A DNA stretch of 5,790 nucleotides from Desulfovibrionaceae bacterium (GTDB lineage: Bacteria > Desulfobacterota > Desulfovibrionia > Desulfovibrionales > Desulfovibrionaceae). The translations under genes and the position numbers were made by a program. The DNA lies in NCBI GenBank assembly GCA_030539415.1, contig JAUNSE010000139.1:1-5790 (forward strand). The letters run 5' to 3'. Of the stretch, positions 1 to 5,157 are shown piece after piece. Below the pieces are notes generated by a model. That model was not told where the DNA came from, ran no database searches, and saw only the letters and a list, made by a program, of their open reading frames with translations. Every line of letters begins with the position of its first letter. Positions within the stretch are counted from its first letter, which is position 1.

Positions 1-390
1 TGTCGCCGCGCTGCGGCGCAGCAGGGCTCTGATGCGCGCCACAAGCTCGCGCATGTTGAAAGGCTTGGGCAGGTAGTCGTCTCCGCCCAGCTCAAGCCCC
101 ACAACGCGGTCCGTCAGTTCGCCGAGCGCGGACAGAAAGATGATGGGCGTGTTCTGATACGGTGTTCCCGGCGCCCTCAGCCTCCGGCAGAGGGAGAGCC
201 CGTCCTCCCCCGGAAGCATGATGTCCAGCAGTATCAGGTCATAGCGCTTTTCCGCGAGCGCGGCGAAGAGCCCCTGTCCGTCGGACACGGCATGCGTGCG
301 AAAGCCCAGCGCCCCGAGATTTTCTTCCAGCAGTTCGGATATTTCCTGCTCGTCCTCGACAATAAGTATTTCCGCTTCCGAATTGATCAT
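1..390 (-). CDS. OmpR-family response regulator, receiver domain (partial, C-terminus outside window)
   Basis: This leftward reading frame stays open for 130 codons and runs off the left edge. It encodes a two-component receiver domain. The acidic pair is E12-D13, the phosphoacceptor is D56 in LLDIMLPGEDG, the switch serine is S87 in IIFLSA, and the signature lysine is K109 in DDYLPKPF. The sequence after K109 (NMRELVARIRALLRR) is the usual alpha-5 and linker of OmpR/PhoB-type regulators, so a winged-helix DNA-binding domain is expected beyond the window; this is inferred, not seen. The start at 390 follows a near-perfect ribosome site (AGGAGGGAGC directly before ATG). It lies 69 bases downstream of the hydrolase gene on the same strand and may be co-transcribed with it. 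A partner histidine kinase is not visible and could lie further left. It is the only transcription factor candidate in the window. Confidence 0.93.
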   Translation of the reverse strand, partial: MINSEAEILIVEDEQEISELLEENLGALGFRTHAVSDGQGLFAALAEKRYDLILLDIMLPGEDGLSLCRRLRAPGTPYQNTPIIFLSALGELTDRVVGLELGGDDYLPKPFNMRELVARIRALLRRSAAT

Positions 391-432
391 GCTCCCTCCT
401 CCCTGCTCATGTCATGCGTAGTCCTGCCGCGC

Positions 433-449
433 GGCGCGGGCGTCGCGCC
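433..449 (-). other. Small GC-rich inverted repeat between hydrolase and regulator genes
   Basis: GGCGCG and CGCGCC form a 6-bp stem with a 5-base loop, 11 bases after the hydrolase stop codon. No T-run follows it on the minus strand, so it does not look like an intrinsic terminator. It could slow polymerase or protect the 3' end of the upstream message. It may also be chance in such GC-rich DNA. Confidence 0.25.
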
Positions 450-459
450 ATGGCCCCGC

Positions 460-1599
460 TCAGACGGCCGCGCCCTCTCCGGAAGGCATGTCCCGCCACC
501 AGGCGCGAAAGACCGGCAGACGGGATCCGAGAGCGACGGCTTCGCCTATTCTCGGTGTCACAAGCTGCCAGGCGCTGCCGAGACTGGCCCGAGTGATGCG
601 CTCGAAGGGCTCGTCCCACGGATGCCTTGCCAGGGCGAACTTGCCCACATGGGCGGGAAGCAGCGCCCTGGCGCCAAGATCCGACGCCGCCCGGGCCGCC
701 TCCTCCGGATTCATGTGGATGTACCGCCAGCGCTCATTGTACTGGCCGCAGTCCAGAAGCGCCAGATCGATGCCGCCGAACTTTCTGCCCAGTTCGGCAA
801 AATGCGGTCCGTAGCCCCCGTCGCCGCTGTAGTGGATTTTTCTGCCTCCGGCCTCGATGAGGAAGCCCCCCCACAGAGTTCTGTCCCTGATCAGACTCCT
901 GCCGGAATAGTGGCGGGATTCGGTCACGTGCACGCGCGCCCTGCCCCCAATCTCCACTGTTCCGCCCCAGTCGGCTTCGGACACCGCAGCCGCGGGGAAA
1001 CCCCAGCTTCTGAAATGGGCTCCGACGCCAAGCGGGCAGACAATACGGCCGATTCTGTTCCTGAGAGACATGACCGTGGGATAGTCCAGATGGTCCCAGT
1101 GGTCGTGCGAGACCAGCAGGACATCAATGGGAGGCAGCTCGTCCGCCGCATAGACCGTCGTCCCGGGAAAGGCGTTGGTGCTGAAGGAGAACGGGGCCGC
1201 ATAGGGACTGAAGACCGGATCGACAAGAAAGCGCACGCCTCCGGCCTGAATCAGGAAGGACGAATGGCCGAACCAGACGAGCACATCGCGCTCCCGCGGC
1301 AGACCGGCCAGATCCGTGCGCACTGCCGGCACGGGAACCGGGGGCACGGGCCGCTCCTTTTTTACGAAGAGGGAGCGGACAAGCGCTCCGGCAAAGGAGC
1401 TGCCATCGCTGAGCACAGGCGTCGGCAATGTGTTGTGAAAGATTCCTCCGCTGTAGTGGGAGGAATGCAGAATTTCCGGCGAAGCCTGCGGAACGGCGCC
1501 GAAGGCCGGCTGATTGAGCAGAATGCCGCCTCCGGCAGCCGCGACTCCGGTCACGGCCGCAGCACCGCCCAGCATCTTGATGAAGGTTCTCCGCTTCAT
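460..1599 (-). CDS. Tat-exported metallo-beta-lactamase-fold hydrolase, NAPE-PLD/UlaG-like
   Basis: A 379-residue protein. Residues 1-34 form a Tat signal (KRRTFIKM, then an Ala/Gly-rich hydrophobic stretch), so it is probably folded with its metals in the cytoplasm and exported. The rest matches the metallo-beta-lactamase fold of the NAPE-PLD/UlaG group (COG2220): WFGHSSFLI at 109-117, DPVFS at 127-131, and the metal motif H165-x-H167-x-D169-H170. ESRHYSGRSL around 227-236 carries H230, SGDGGYGPHF carries the bridging aspartate D260, and LLPAHVGKF carries H317. The motifs ESRHYSGRSL, TLWGGFLI, GDGGYGPHF and MNPEEA are typical of NAPE-PLD-like members, which are phosphodiesterases, but members of this fold cleave varied esters, lactones and phosphodiesters, so the substrate is not predictable. 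The start follows a purine-rich site (AAAAGGGAGACAGGGAA before ATG). It lies 56 bases after the aldo/keto reductase stop on the same strand. Confidence 0.92.
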   Translation of the reverse strand: MKRRTFIKMLGGAAAVTGVAAAGGGILLNQPAFGAVPQASPEILHSSHYSGGIFHNTLPTPVLSDGSSFAGALVRSLFVKKERPVPPVPVPAVRTDLAGLPRERDVLVWFGHSSFLIQAGGVRFLVDPVFSPYAAPFSFSTNAFPGTTVYAADELPPIDVLLVSHDHWDHLDYPTVMSLRNRIGRIVCPLGVGAHFRSWGFPAAAVSEADWGGTVEIGGRARVHVTESRHYSGRSLIRDRTLWGGFLIEAGGRKIHYSGDGGYGPHFAELGRKFGGIDLALLDCGQYNERWRYIHMNPEEAARAASDLGARALLPAHVGKFALARHPWDEPFERITRASLGSAWQLVTPRIGEAVALGSRLPVFRAWWRDMPSGEGAAV

Positions 1600-1655
1600 T
1601 TCCCTGTCTCCCTTTTCTTTCCTGCTTCTTTTCCTCGTTTATTGCTCACGCATGC

Positions 1656-2882
1656 CTACACCTGTGCGAAGAAGGCGGTCATTTTCTTCATGTTGTCCAT
1701 GATGTTCACATGGAACGGACAGTTTGGTTCGCATCGTCCGCAGTAGATGCAGTCCGCCGCCGTATGAGCCATGCGGCGGTAGTGGTCCTTTGCGAACTCA
1801 TCGCCGGCCAGCGCCAGATCATAGTATTTGGTGGCCGCCCCGATATCGATGCTGGCCGGACAGGGAAGGCAGTGATTGCAGTAGACGCAGTTTCCCGCGA
1901 CATCGCTCCGCTGCAGTTCGCCGATAAAGGCGTAGCTGCGCTCCTCCCGCGAGGCGGAATAATAGTCGATGGCTCCCTGCATTTCGCTCACGGTGGCGAC
2001 GCCGACGGGACAGGTCACGACGGCCGGCCTGTCCAGCGCGTACTGAATGCACTGGGACGGCGTCATGGCCCGACCGAAGGGAGACGTGCGCCTGTCGAGC
2101 AGACGCCCCCCGCCGTATGTCTTCATGCAGACGATGCCGACGCCCCTTCTCGCCGCTTCCTGATACAGCGCGGTCCTGTCCCCGTCGGGAACAAGATGAC
2201 CGTTCACGAAATCGAAGTCATAGGACGGATTGAGACTGAACATGAACACGTCAAAGGCATCTTCGGCCATGAACAGGCGGGCGATTTCCGTCGAATGCGT
2301 GGAAAAGCCGAGCGCGCGTATCTTTCCGTCCCGCTTGAGGCGCACGGCGTAGTCGAACATGCCGTCGTTCATCACCTCTTCAAAGTCGTCCTTCTGGTCC
2401 ACATAGTGAAGAAGGCCGATATCGAAATATCCTCCGAACATGTCCAGCTGCTCCTCGAGCTCCTGCCGGATCAGACGCACGCTTCGGGAACGCGTGTACT
2501 GCCCGTTGCGGAACAGGGAGCCGATGTGCATCTGCGTGACCATTCTGTCCCGTCTGCCGCGGATGGCCGAGGCAAGAGCCTGTATCTGGGGGAAGGGACC
2601 ATAGGGAAGAAGCATGTCCATGAAGCTGATGCCATGGTCCATGGCAAGAGCTATGACCTCGGCAATCTCCTCGGGCGGCGTGTGCCGCAGATTGCCGGCC
2701 CCTATGCCGACGGTGCTGATTTTCATGGGGACCCTGGGCAGCTCCCGGTATTCGGCCGCAGGAGCGGCCTGGGCCGCGGCAATGCCTGAAAGAATCGGCG
2801 CGCCCTGCAGGGCTGCCGCGCCGGCCGCGGCAGCGGCCATTCTGAGCATGCTTCGGCGGGAAATAAGCGTATGTGCGGACAT
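1656..2882 (-). CDS. Tat-exported aldo/keto reductase with two C-terminal [4Fe-4S] motifs
   Basis: A 408-residue protein. The frame is open further upstream, but the start at 2882 is preferred: it has a GGAGAG ribosome site, lies 31 bases after the ferredoxin stop, and puts a Tat signal at the N-terminus (SRRSMLRM at 8-15, Ala-rich core to about residue 40). Residues 50-320 form the aldo/keto reductase TIM barrel: GISFMD with D89, a possible Y94, LLHYVD with H159, and KIRALGFSTH. The place where the catalytic lysine normally sits reads VTQMHIGS (Q117). As I recall, related anaerobe proteins also lack the lysine here, so this looks like a subfamily trait. The C-terminus carries C332-x2-C335-x2-C338-x2-C341 and C378-x2-C381-x2-C384-x3-C388, expected to bind two [4Fe-4S] clusters (COG1453-like layout). 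The upstream gene is a four-cluster ferredoxin, which suggests electrons arrive through iron-sulfur centres rather than NADPH (inference). Substrate unknown. Confidence 0.93.
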   Translation of the reverse strand: MSAHTLISRRSMLRMAAAAAGAAALQGAPILSGIAAAQAAPAAEYRELPRVPMKISTVGIGAGNLRHTPPEEIAEVIALAMDHGISFMDMLLPYGPFPQIQALASAIRGRRDRMVTQMHIGSLFRNGQYTRSRSVRLIRQELEEQLDMFGGYFDIGLLHYVDQKDDFEEVMNDGMFDYAVRLKRDGKIRALGFSTHSTEIARLFMAEDAFDVFMFSLNPSYDFDFVNGHLVPDGDRTALYQEAARRGVGIVCMKTYGGGRLLDRRTSPFGRAMTPSQCIQYALDRPAVVTCPVGVATVSEMQGAIDYYSASREERSYAFIGELQRSDVAGNCVYCNHCLPCPASIDIGAATKYYDLALAGDEFAKDHYRRMAHTAADCIYCGRCEPNCPFHVNIMDNMKKMTAFFAQV

Positions 2883-2913
2883 GTTGCTCTCCGTATCGCG
2901 TGTGATTTGCTGA

Positions 2914-3534
2914 TTACAGGCGCGTCTGTTCCCTGACGCCCTCAATGCGCATGGCGGCGGGCCGCACGGGACAGTGGAACACGCAGGCGCCGCAGCCCGT
3001 GCAGAGGAAATCATCCACCACGGGCATTCTCGCCCCCTGTCTGCCGGCAAGGACAATGGCCCCGGTCGGGCAGTGCCTGGCACATTCCGTGCAGTCGGCA
3101 CCGGCTGTTCTGACCCGGCACAGGGAGGGCTCGAAAACGGCCAGGCCAATCTGCAGACGCTTCCTGGCCCGGGAAGTCAGAGGGCTCAGGGCACCGGCGG
3201 GACAGACCCGCGTGCAGACAGTGCACTCCTGGGGACAGCAGCCGTTCTCGAAAACCATGGTCGGCTGCAGAACGGCCGGGCTGGCCGAAACCGTCTGCAG
3301 GACATTGTTCGGACAGGCCGTCACGCACAGCTGACAGCCGGTGCAGTGCGCGAGGTAATGCTCCATGGTCTGCGCTCCGGGGGGAAGGACTGGCAGTCCG
3401 GCAGTCCGCAGCCCCTCTTTTTCCGCAGAGGAGACCGCGGCACGCGAAGCATCGGGCGGGCAGACCGCGCACAGCGCCCCCAGACCGAGAGCGGTAGCCA
3501 GAAAACGGCGGCGGGAGAAAGGTTCTTTTGTCAT
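2914..3534 (-). CDS. Tat-exported ferredoxin with four [4Fe-4S] motifs, NapG/MauM-like
   Basis: A 206-residue protein. Residues 1-32 form a Tat signal (SRRRFLA at 7-13, hydrophobic core, possible cleavage after SRA at 30-32). The mature part has four cysteine groups: C64-C67-C70-C74, C99/C100-C104-C107-C111, C139-C148-C151-C155 and C178-C181-C184-C188, with CP or CPxGA endings. This order resembles NapG/MauM-type periplasmic ferredoxins, which relay electrons from a NapH-type membrane protein to a periplasmic reductase. Such a membrane protein begins at 5158 on the other strand. The frame has upstream ATGs (3603, 3597, 3576); 3534 is chosen because it places the twin arginine seven residues from the start. 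However, no clear ribosome site precedes 3534, so the start is uncertain. The first gene of the leftward set, it ends 31 bases before the aldo/keto reductase, the likely electron acceptor (inference). Confidence 0.9.
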   Translation of the reverse strand: MTKEPFSRRRFLATALGLGALCAVCPPDASRAAVSSAEKEGLRTAGLPVLPPGAQTMEHYLAHCTGCQLCVTACPNNVLQTVSASPAVLQPTMVFENGCCPQECTVCTRVCPAGALSPLTSRARKRLQIGLAVFEPSLCRVRTAGADCTECARHCPTGAIVLAGRQGARMPVVDDFLCTGCGACVFHCPVRPAAMRIEGVREQTRL

Positions 3535-3561
3535 GGCTGCAGGTGATTCCAGAATGAATGA

Positions 3562-3623
3562 CTGCCCGAAATCCATTTTTCGGCAGAGTCCTGCCATTGT
3601 CATACCGCATCGGCATGGGCAGG
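3562..3623 (-). promoter_or_regulatory. Chain of competing hairpin arms in the ferredoxin 5' leader
   Basis: In the leftward RNA sense, four short arms occur in order: CCUGCC (3623-3618), GGCAGG (3595-3590), CUGCC (3586-3582) and GGCAG (3566-3562). Arm 1 can pair with 2, 2 with 3, and 3 with 4. The 3:4 hairpin extends to about nine pairs because GAAA beside arm 3 meets TTTC beside arm 4, with one bulged base. This topology is like that of leader attenuators, but no U-run follows the last hairpin. If the ferredoxin is instead translated from 3603, arms 2 to 4 would fall within coding sequence. Arms are short and GC-rich, so chance is possible. Confidence 0.3.
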
Positions 3624-3681
3624 ACCAGTTTCAAATTCTTTCAGCCTTGCAACATTGACGGCAGACGTCCCGGCTGACTGA

Positions 3682-3693
3682 TGTCATCTGACA
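3682..3693. repeat. Palindrome TGTCA-TC-TGACA
   Basis: A perfect inverted repeat with 5-bp arms and a 2-base centre, in the middle of the divergent region. Its right arm is part of the first 11-bp direct repeat. It could be a dimer binding site for a regulator acting on both gene sets; that is inference from position. Confidence 0.4.
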
Positions 3694-3716
3694 GACTGCT
3701 GACATATCAGCGACAG
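3688..3716. promoter_or_regulatory. Three direct repeats with 11-bp period, candidate OmpR/PhoB-type operator
   Basis: CTGACAG (3688-3694), CTGACAT (3699-3705) and GCGACAG (3710-3716) are each separated by 4 bases, giving an exact 11-bp period. On the minus strand they read CTGTCGC, ATGTCAG, CTGTCAG. PhoB/OmpR-family regulators bind tandem direct repeats with this period (the Pho box is CTGTCAT repeated every 11 bp). The array lies between the divergent genes, and a response regulator of that family is encoded at the left end of the window. That this regulator binds here is inference. Confidence 0.5.
3698..3711. repeat. Palindrome GCTGA-CATA-TCAGC
   Basis: A perfect inverted repeat with 5-bp arms around a 4-base centre. 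It overlaps the second and third 11-bp direct repeats. It may be a second, overlapping operator or a by-product of the direct repeats. Confidence 0.35.
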
Positions 3717-3726
3717 CTGGCGGTGT

Positions 3727-3732
3727 TCTTAT
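3727..3732 (+). promoter_or_regulatory. Possible -10 element for the cupin gene set
   Basis: TCTTAT matches the sigma-70 -10 hexamer at four of six positions and starts 10 bases after the last 11-bp repeat. No TTGACA-like -35 lies at the right distance; the repeats occupy that place, as at activator-dependent Pho-type promoters. The match is weak. Confidence 0.2.
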
Positions 3733-3827
3733 CGCACCATGGATTTGAAGCCCGGTGACAGGGCATCCCCTTTTGAAGTCCGCGGCGCGCACTCCTTGCA
3801 GCACGCGGCAATTCCCCGGAGGACGTC

Positions 3828-4331
3828 ATGAACTTTCACAGCCTTCCCGCCTGCGCGGCAGTTTCCCTTCTCGGCCTGACACTTGCCTGCCTGCCGGATG
3901 CGGCATCCGCCGCGCAGAACACTGCCGCAGGCCAGGTCCTCACTCCTGCCGGAACGCATTCCTCCGTCCGCGCGCCGTCCAGGAACTTCACCGGCAGCGT
4001 CCGCGTGGACCGCATTTTCAAGGCGAATGACGCGGCGCCCTACACGGCGGCCTATGTCACGTTCGAGCCGGGCGCCCGGACCAACTGGCATTCGCATGTG
4101 GCCGGCCAGCACCTGATTGTCGTCTTCGGCAAGGGACTCACCGGAACCGAGGACGGCAGAGTCATGGAGATCCGTCCGGGCGACGAAATCTGGTGCCCGC
4201 CCAATGTCAGGCACTGGCACGGCGCCGCACCGGACACGGGCATGACGCACATTGCCGTGACCGGCATTGCCGGCGGCAAAAGCACGGACTGGTTCGAGCC
4301 GGTGACCGACGAACAGTACGGCGCCCGCTAG
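3828..4331 (+). CDS. Exported single-domain cupin
   Basis: A 167-residue protein that starts 4 bases after a GGAGGA ribosome site (3818-3823). Residues 1-28 look like a Sec signal peptide with an AxA-type site (A26-S27-A28). The cupin beta-barrel follows: motif 1 is G82 ARTNW H88-S-H90 VAG Q94, and motif 2 is PGDEIWCPPNVRHWHGA with H129. H88, H90, Q94 and H129 are the expected metal ligands, with Gln in the place of the more common Glu. This GQ/HWHGA form belongs to the small cupins often encoded beside or fused to carboxymuconolactone decarboxylase-like proteins, and the next gene is exactly that. Known relatives that I recall are mostly cytoplasmic, so the signal peptide is notable. Cys21 could suggest a lipoprotein, but the lipobox is poor. 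The function is probably metal-dependent turnover or isomerisation of a small organic acid or lactone; the substrate is unknown. Confidence 0.93.
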   Translation: MNFHSLPACAAVSLLGLTLACLPDAASAAQNTAAGQVLTPAGTHSSVRAPSRNFTGSVRVDRIFKANDAAPYTAAYVTFEPGARTNWHSHVAGQHLIVVFGKGLTGTEDGRVMEIRPGDEIWCPPNVRHWHGAAPDTGMTHIAVTGIAGGKSTDWFEPVTDEQYGAR

Positions 4332-4353
4332 CCCGCGGCAGAACGAAACTGCG

Positions 4354-4386
4354 GGCATCCGGACCGCGAACAGCGTCCCGGATGCC
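4354..4386 (+). other. Strong hairpin between cupin and decarboxylase-like genes
   Basis: GGCATCCGG (4354-4362) and CCGGATGCC (4378-4386) form a perfect 9-bp stem around a 15-base loop; CGC and GCG inside the loop can add three more pairs. Only a short CCTTTC follows, so it is not a standard terminator. It lies 22 bases after the cupin stop and 16 bases before the ribosome site of the next gene. Plausible roles are partial termination, an RNase processing or stability element giving unequal amounts of the two proteins. Confidence 0.45.
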
Positions 4387-4402
4387 GCCTTTCAAGAATT
4401 GC

Positions 4403-4407
4403 AGGAG
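4403..4407 (+). promoter_or_regulatory. Ribosome binding site that fixes the decarboxylase-like start
   Basis: AGGAG lies 6 bases before ATG at 4414. An in-frame TTG at 4399 overlaps this site and so cannot be the start it serves. The ATG also gives a clean signal peptide. Confidence 0.75.
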
Positions 4408-4413
4408 AACATC

Positions 4414-5139
4414 ATGCTCAGAAAACTGACTTCGGCGGCAGGCTGCCTGCTTGTCCTCGCCTCCCTCGTCCTCACTGATGCCAGAGCGGACTCCAGTCCC
4501 CTCGACGCAAGGCAGCAGAGCATCGTCGCTATAGCCGCCTTCACGGCCTGCGGCGACCTAGACAGGCTGAAGCCGGCCCTGGTCAGGGGGCTGGAGTCCG
4601 GTCTCACGGTCAGTGAAATCAAGGAAGTCCTTGTCCAGCTGTACGCCTATACCGGCTTTCCGCGCAGCCTGAACGGCATCAGCACCTTCATGGCCGTGAT
4701 GAAGGAGCGCGAGGAGAAGGGCATCAGAGACGAAGCGGGCAGAGAGCCCTCTCCCGTGCCGGACGGCTTCGACCGGGACAGCTACGGCGCCAGGACCCGG
4801 GCCACTCTTGGCGGACGCACCGACATCCCGGCGCCGTCGGGCTACCAGCTTTTCGCGCCGCAAATCGATGATTATCTGAAGCAGCATCTGTTCGCGGACA
4901 TCTTCCAGCGCGACAATCTGACCTGGAAGGACCGCGAGCTGGCCACCATCTCCGCCCTTGCCGCCATGACCGGCACGGCCTCCCAGCAGCGCTTCCATCA
5001 GAACGCCGCCATGAACATGGGGCTGACCGAGGAGCAGATGAAGCAGTTTGCGGACATCATCACCGCTGAAATCGGCGCCGACGCGGGCAGCGTCAGCCGC
5101 AAAGTACTGTCCGCCGTCCTCGAGTCCCGGAAGAAGTAG
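4414..5139 (+). CDS. Exported double-domain carboxymuconolactone decarboxylase-like protein
   Basis: A 241-residue protein with a Sec signal peptide (residues 1-25, cleavage likely after ARA at 23-25). The mature part holds two tandem carboxymuconolactone decarboxylase/AhpD-type helical domains. The first is about 30-100, with GLTVSEIKEVLVQLYAYTGFPRSLN at 63-87 in outline (key residues E68, E71, Q75, Y79, F82-P83-R84). The second is about 150-235, with DRELATISALAAM, H195 and GLTEEQ. C46 is the only cysteine in the mature protein, so the CxxC disulfide-reductase motif of AhpD is absent and a peroxidase-partner role is unlikely. Double-domain members are often encoded beside small cupins, as here; most are of unproven function. 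The name describes the fold, not a shown decarboxylation. The stop is 18 bases before the membrane iron-sulfur gene. Confidence 0.92.
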   Translation: MLRKLTSAAGCLLVLASLVLTDARADSSPLDARQQSIVAIAAFTACGDLDRLKPALVRGLESGLTVSEIKEVLVQLYAYTGFPRSLNGISTFMAVMKEREEKGIRDEAGREPSPVPDGFDRDSYGARTRATLGGRTDIPAPSGYQLFAPQIDDYLKQHLFADIFQRDNLTWKDRELATISALAAMTGTASQQRFHQNAAMNMGLTEEQMKQFADIITAEIGADAGSVSRKVLSAVLESRKK

Positions 5140-5157
5140 CGGGGCTCCGTGAACGCC

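Larger units (their letters stand above)
3535..3827. promoter_or_regulatory. Divergent control region between the two gene sets
   Basis: These 293 bases separate the oppositely oriented ferredoxin and cupin genes and must hold the promoters for both sets. No convincing gene is present. The stretch 3640-3750 is less GC-rich than the surrounding genes and contains clustered direct and inverted repeats (3682-3716), annotated separately. The part next to the ferredoxin gene (3562-3623) can form alternative hairpins. No consensus -35/-10 pair was found in either direction, which fits promoters that need an activator. Confidence 0.7.

Noticed and set aside
292..1746. A 484-codon open frame on the plus strand opposite the hydrolase gene
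   Set aside because: It lies antisense to a gene with clear catalytic motifs and signal peptide, has no recognisable domain or ribosome site, and is expected from GC-rich codon bias.
2526..2540. Loss of the catalytic lysine in the aldo/keto reductase as a recent inactivating mutation
   Set aside because: The surrounding sequence is well formed, and relatives I recall from anaerobes also lack the lysine here, so a subfamily trait is more likely than decay.
1710..2789. A 359-codon open frame on the plus strand opposite the aldo/keto reductase gene
   Set aside because: It is the complement of a well-supported gene; its translation shows no family motif and no start signal.
2883..3149. N-terminal extension of the aldo/keto reductase up to 3149
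   Set aside because: The extension overlaps the ferredoxin gene in another frame and would bury the Tat signal 90 residues inside the protein.
3744..3778. Repeated TTTGAAG at 3744-3750 and 3772-3778
   Set aside because: Two 7-base copies 28 bases apart with no further similarity are plausible by chance and fit no known site spacing.
3885..3893. Lipobox reading (LTLAC) in the cupin signal peptide
   Set aside because: The -3 residue is Thr and -2 is Leu, a poor lipobox, and a good AxA cleavage site follows at residues 26-28.
3729..4358. A 209-codon open frame on the minus strand opposite the cupin gene
   Set aside because: It is antisense to a cupin with intact metal ligands, signal peptide and ribosome site, and its own sequence shows no domain.
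4399..4413. TTG start at 4399 for the decarboxylase-like gene
   Set aside because: The AGGAG ribosome site overlaps this position and is correctly spaced for ATG at 4414, which also gives a normal signal peptide.
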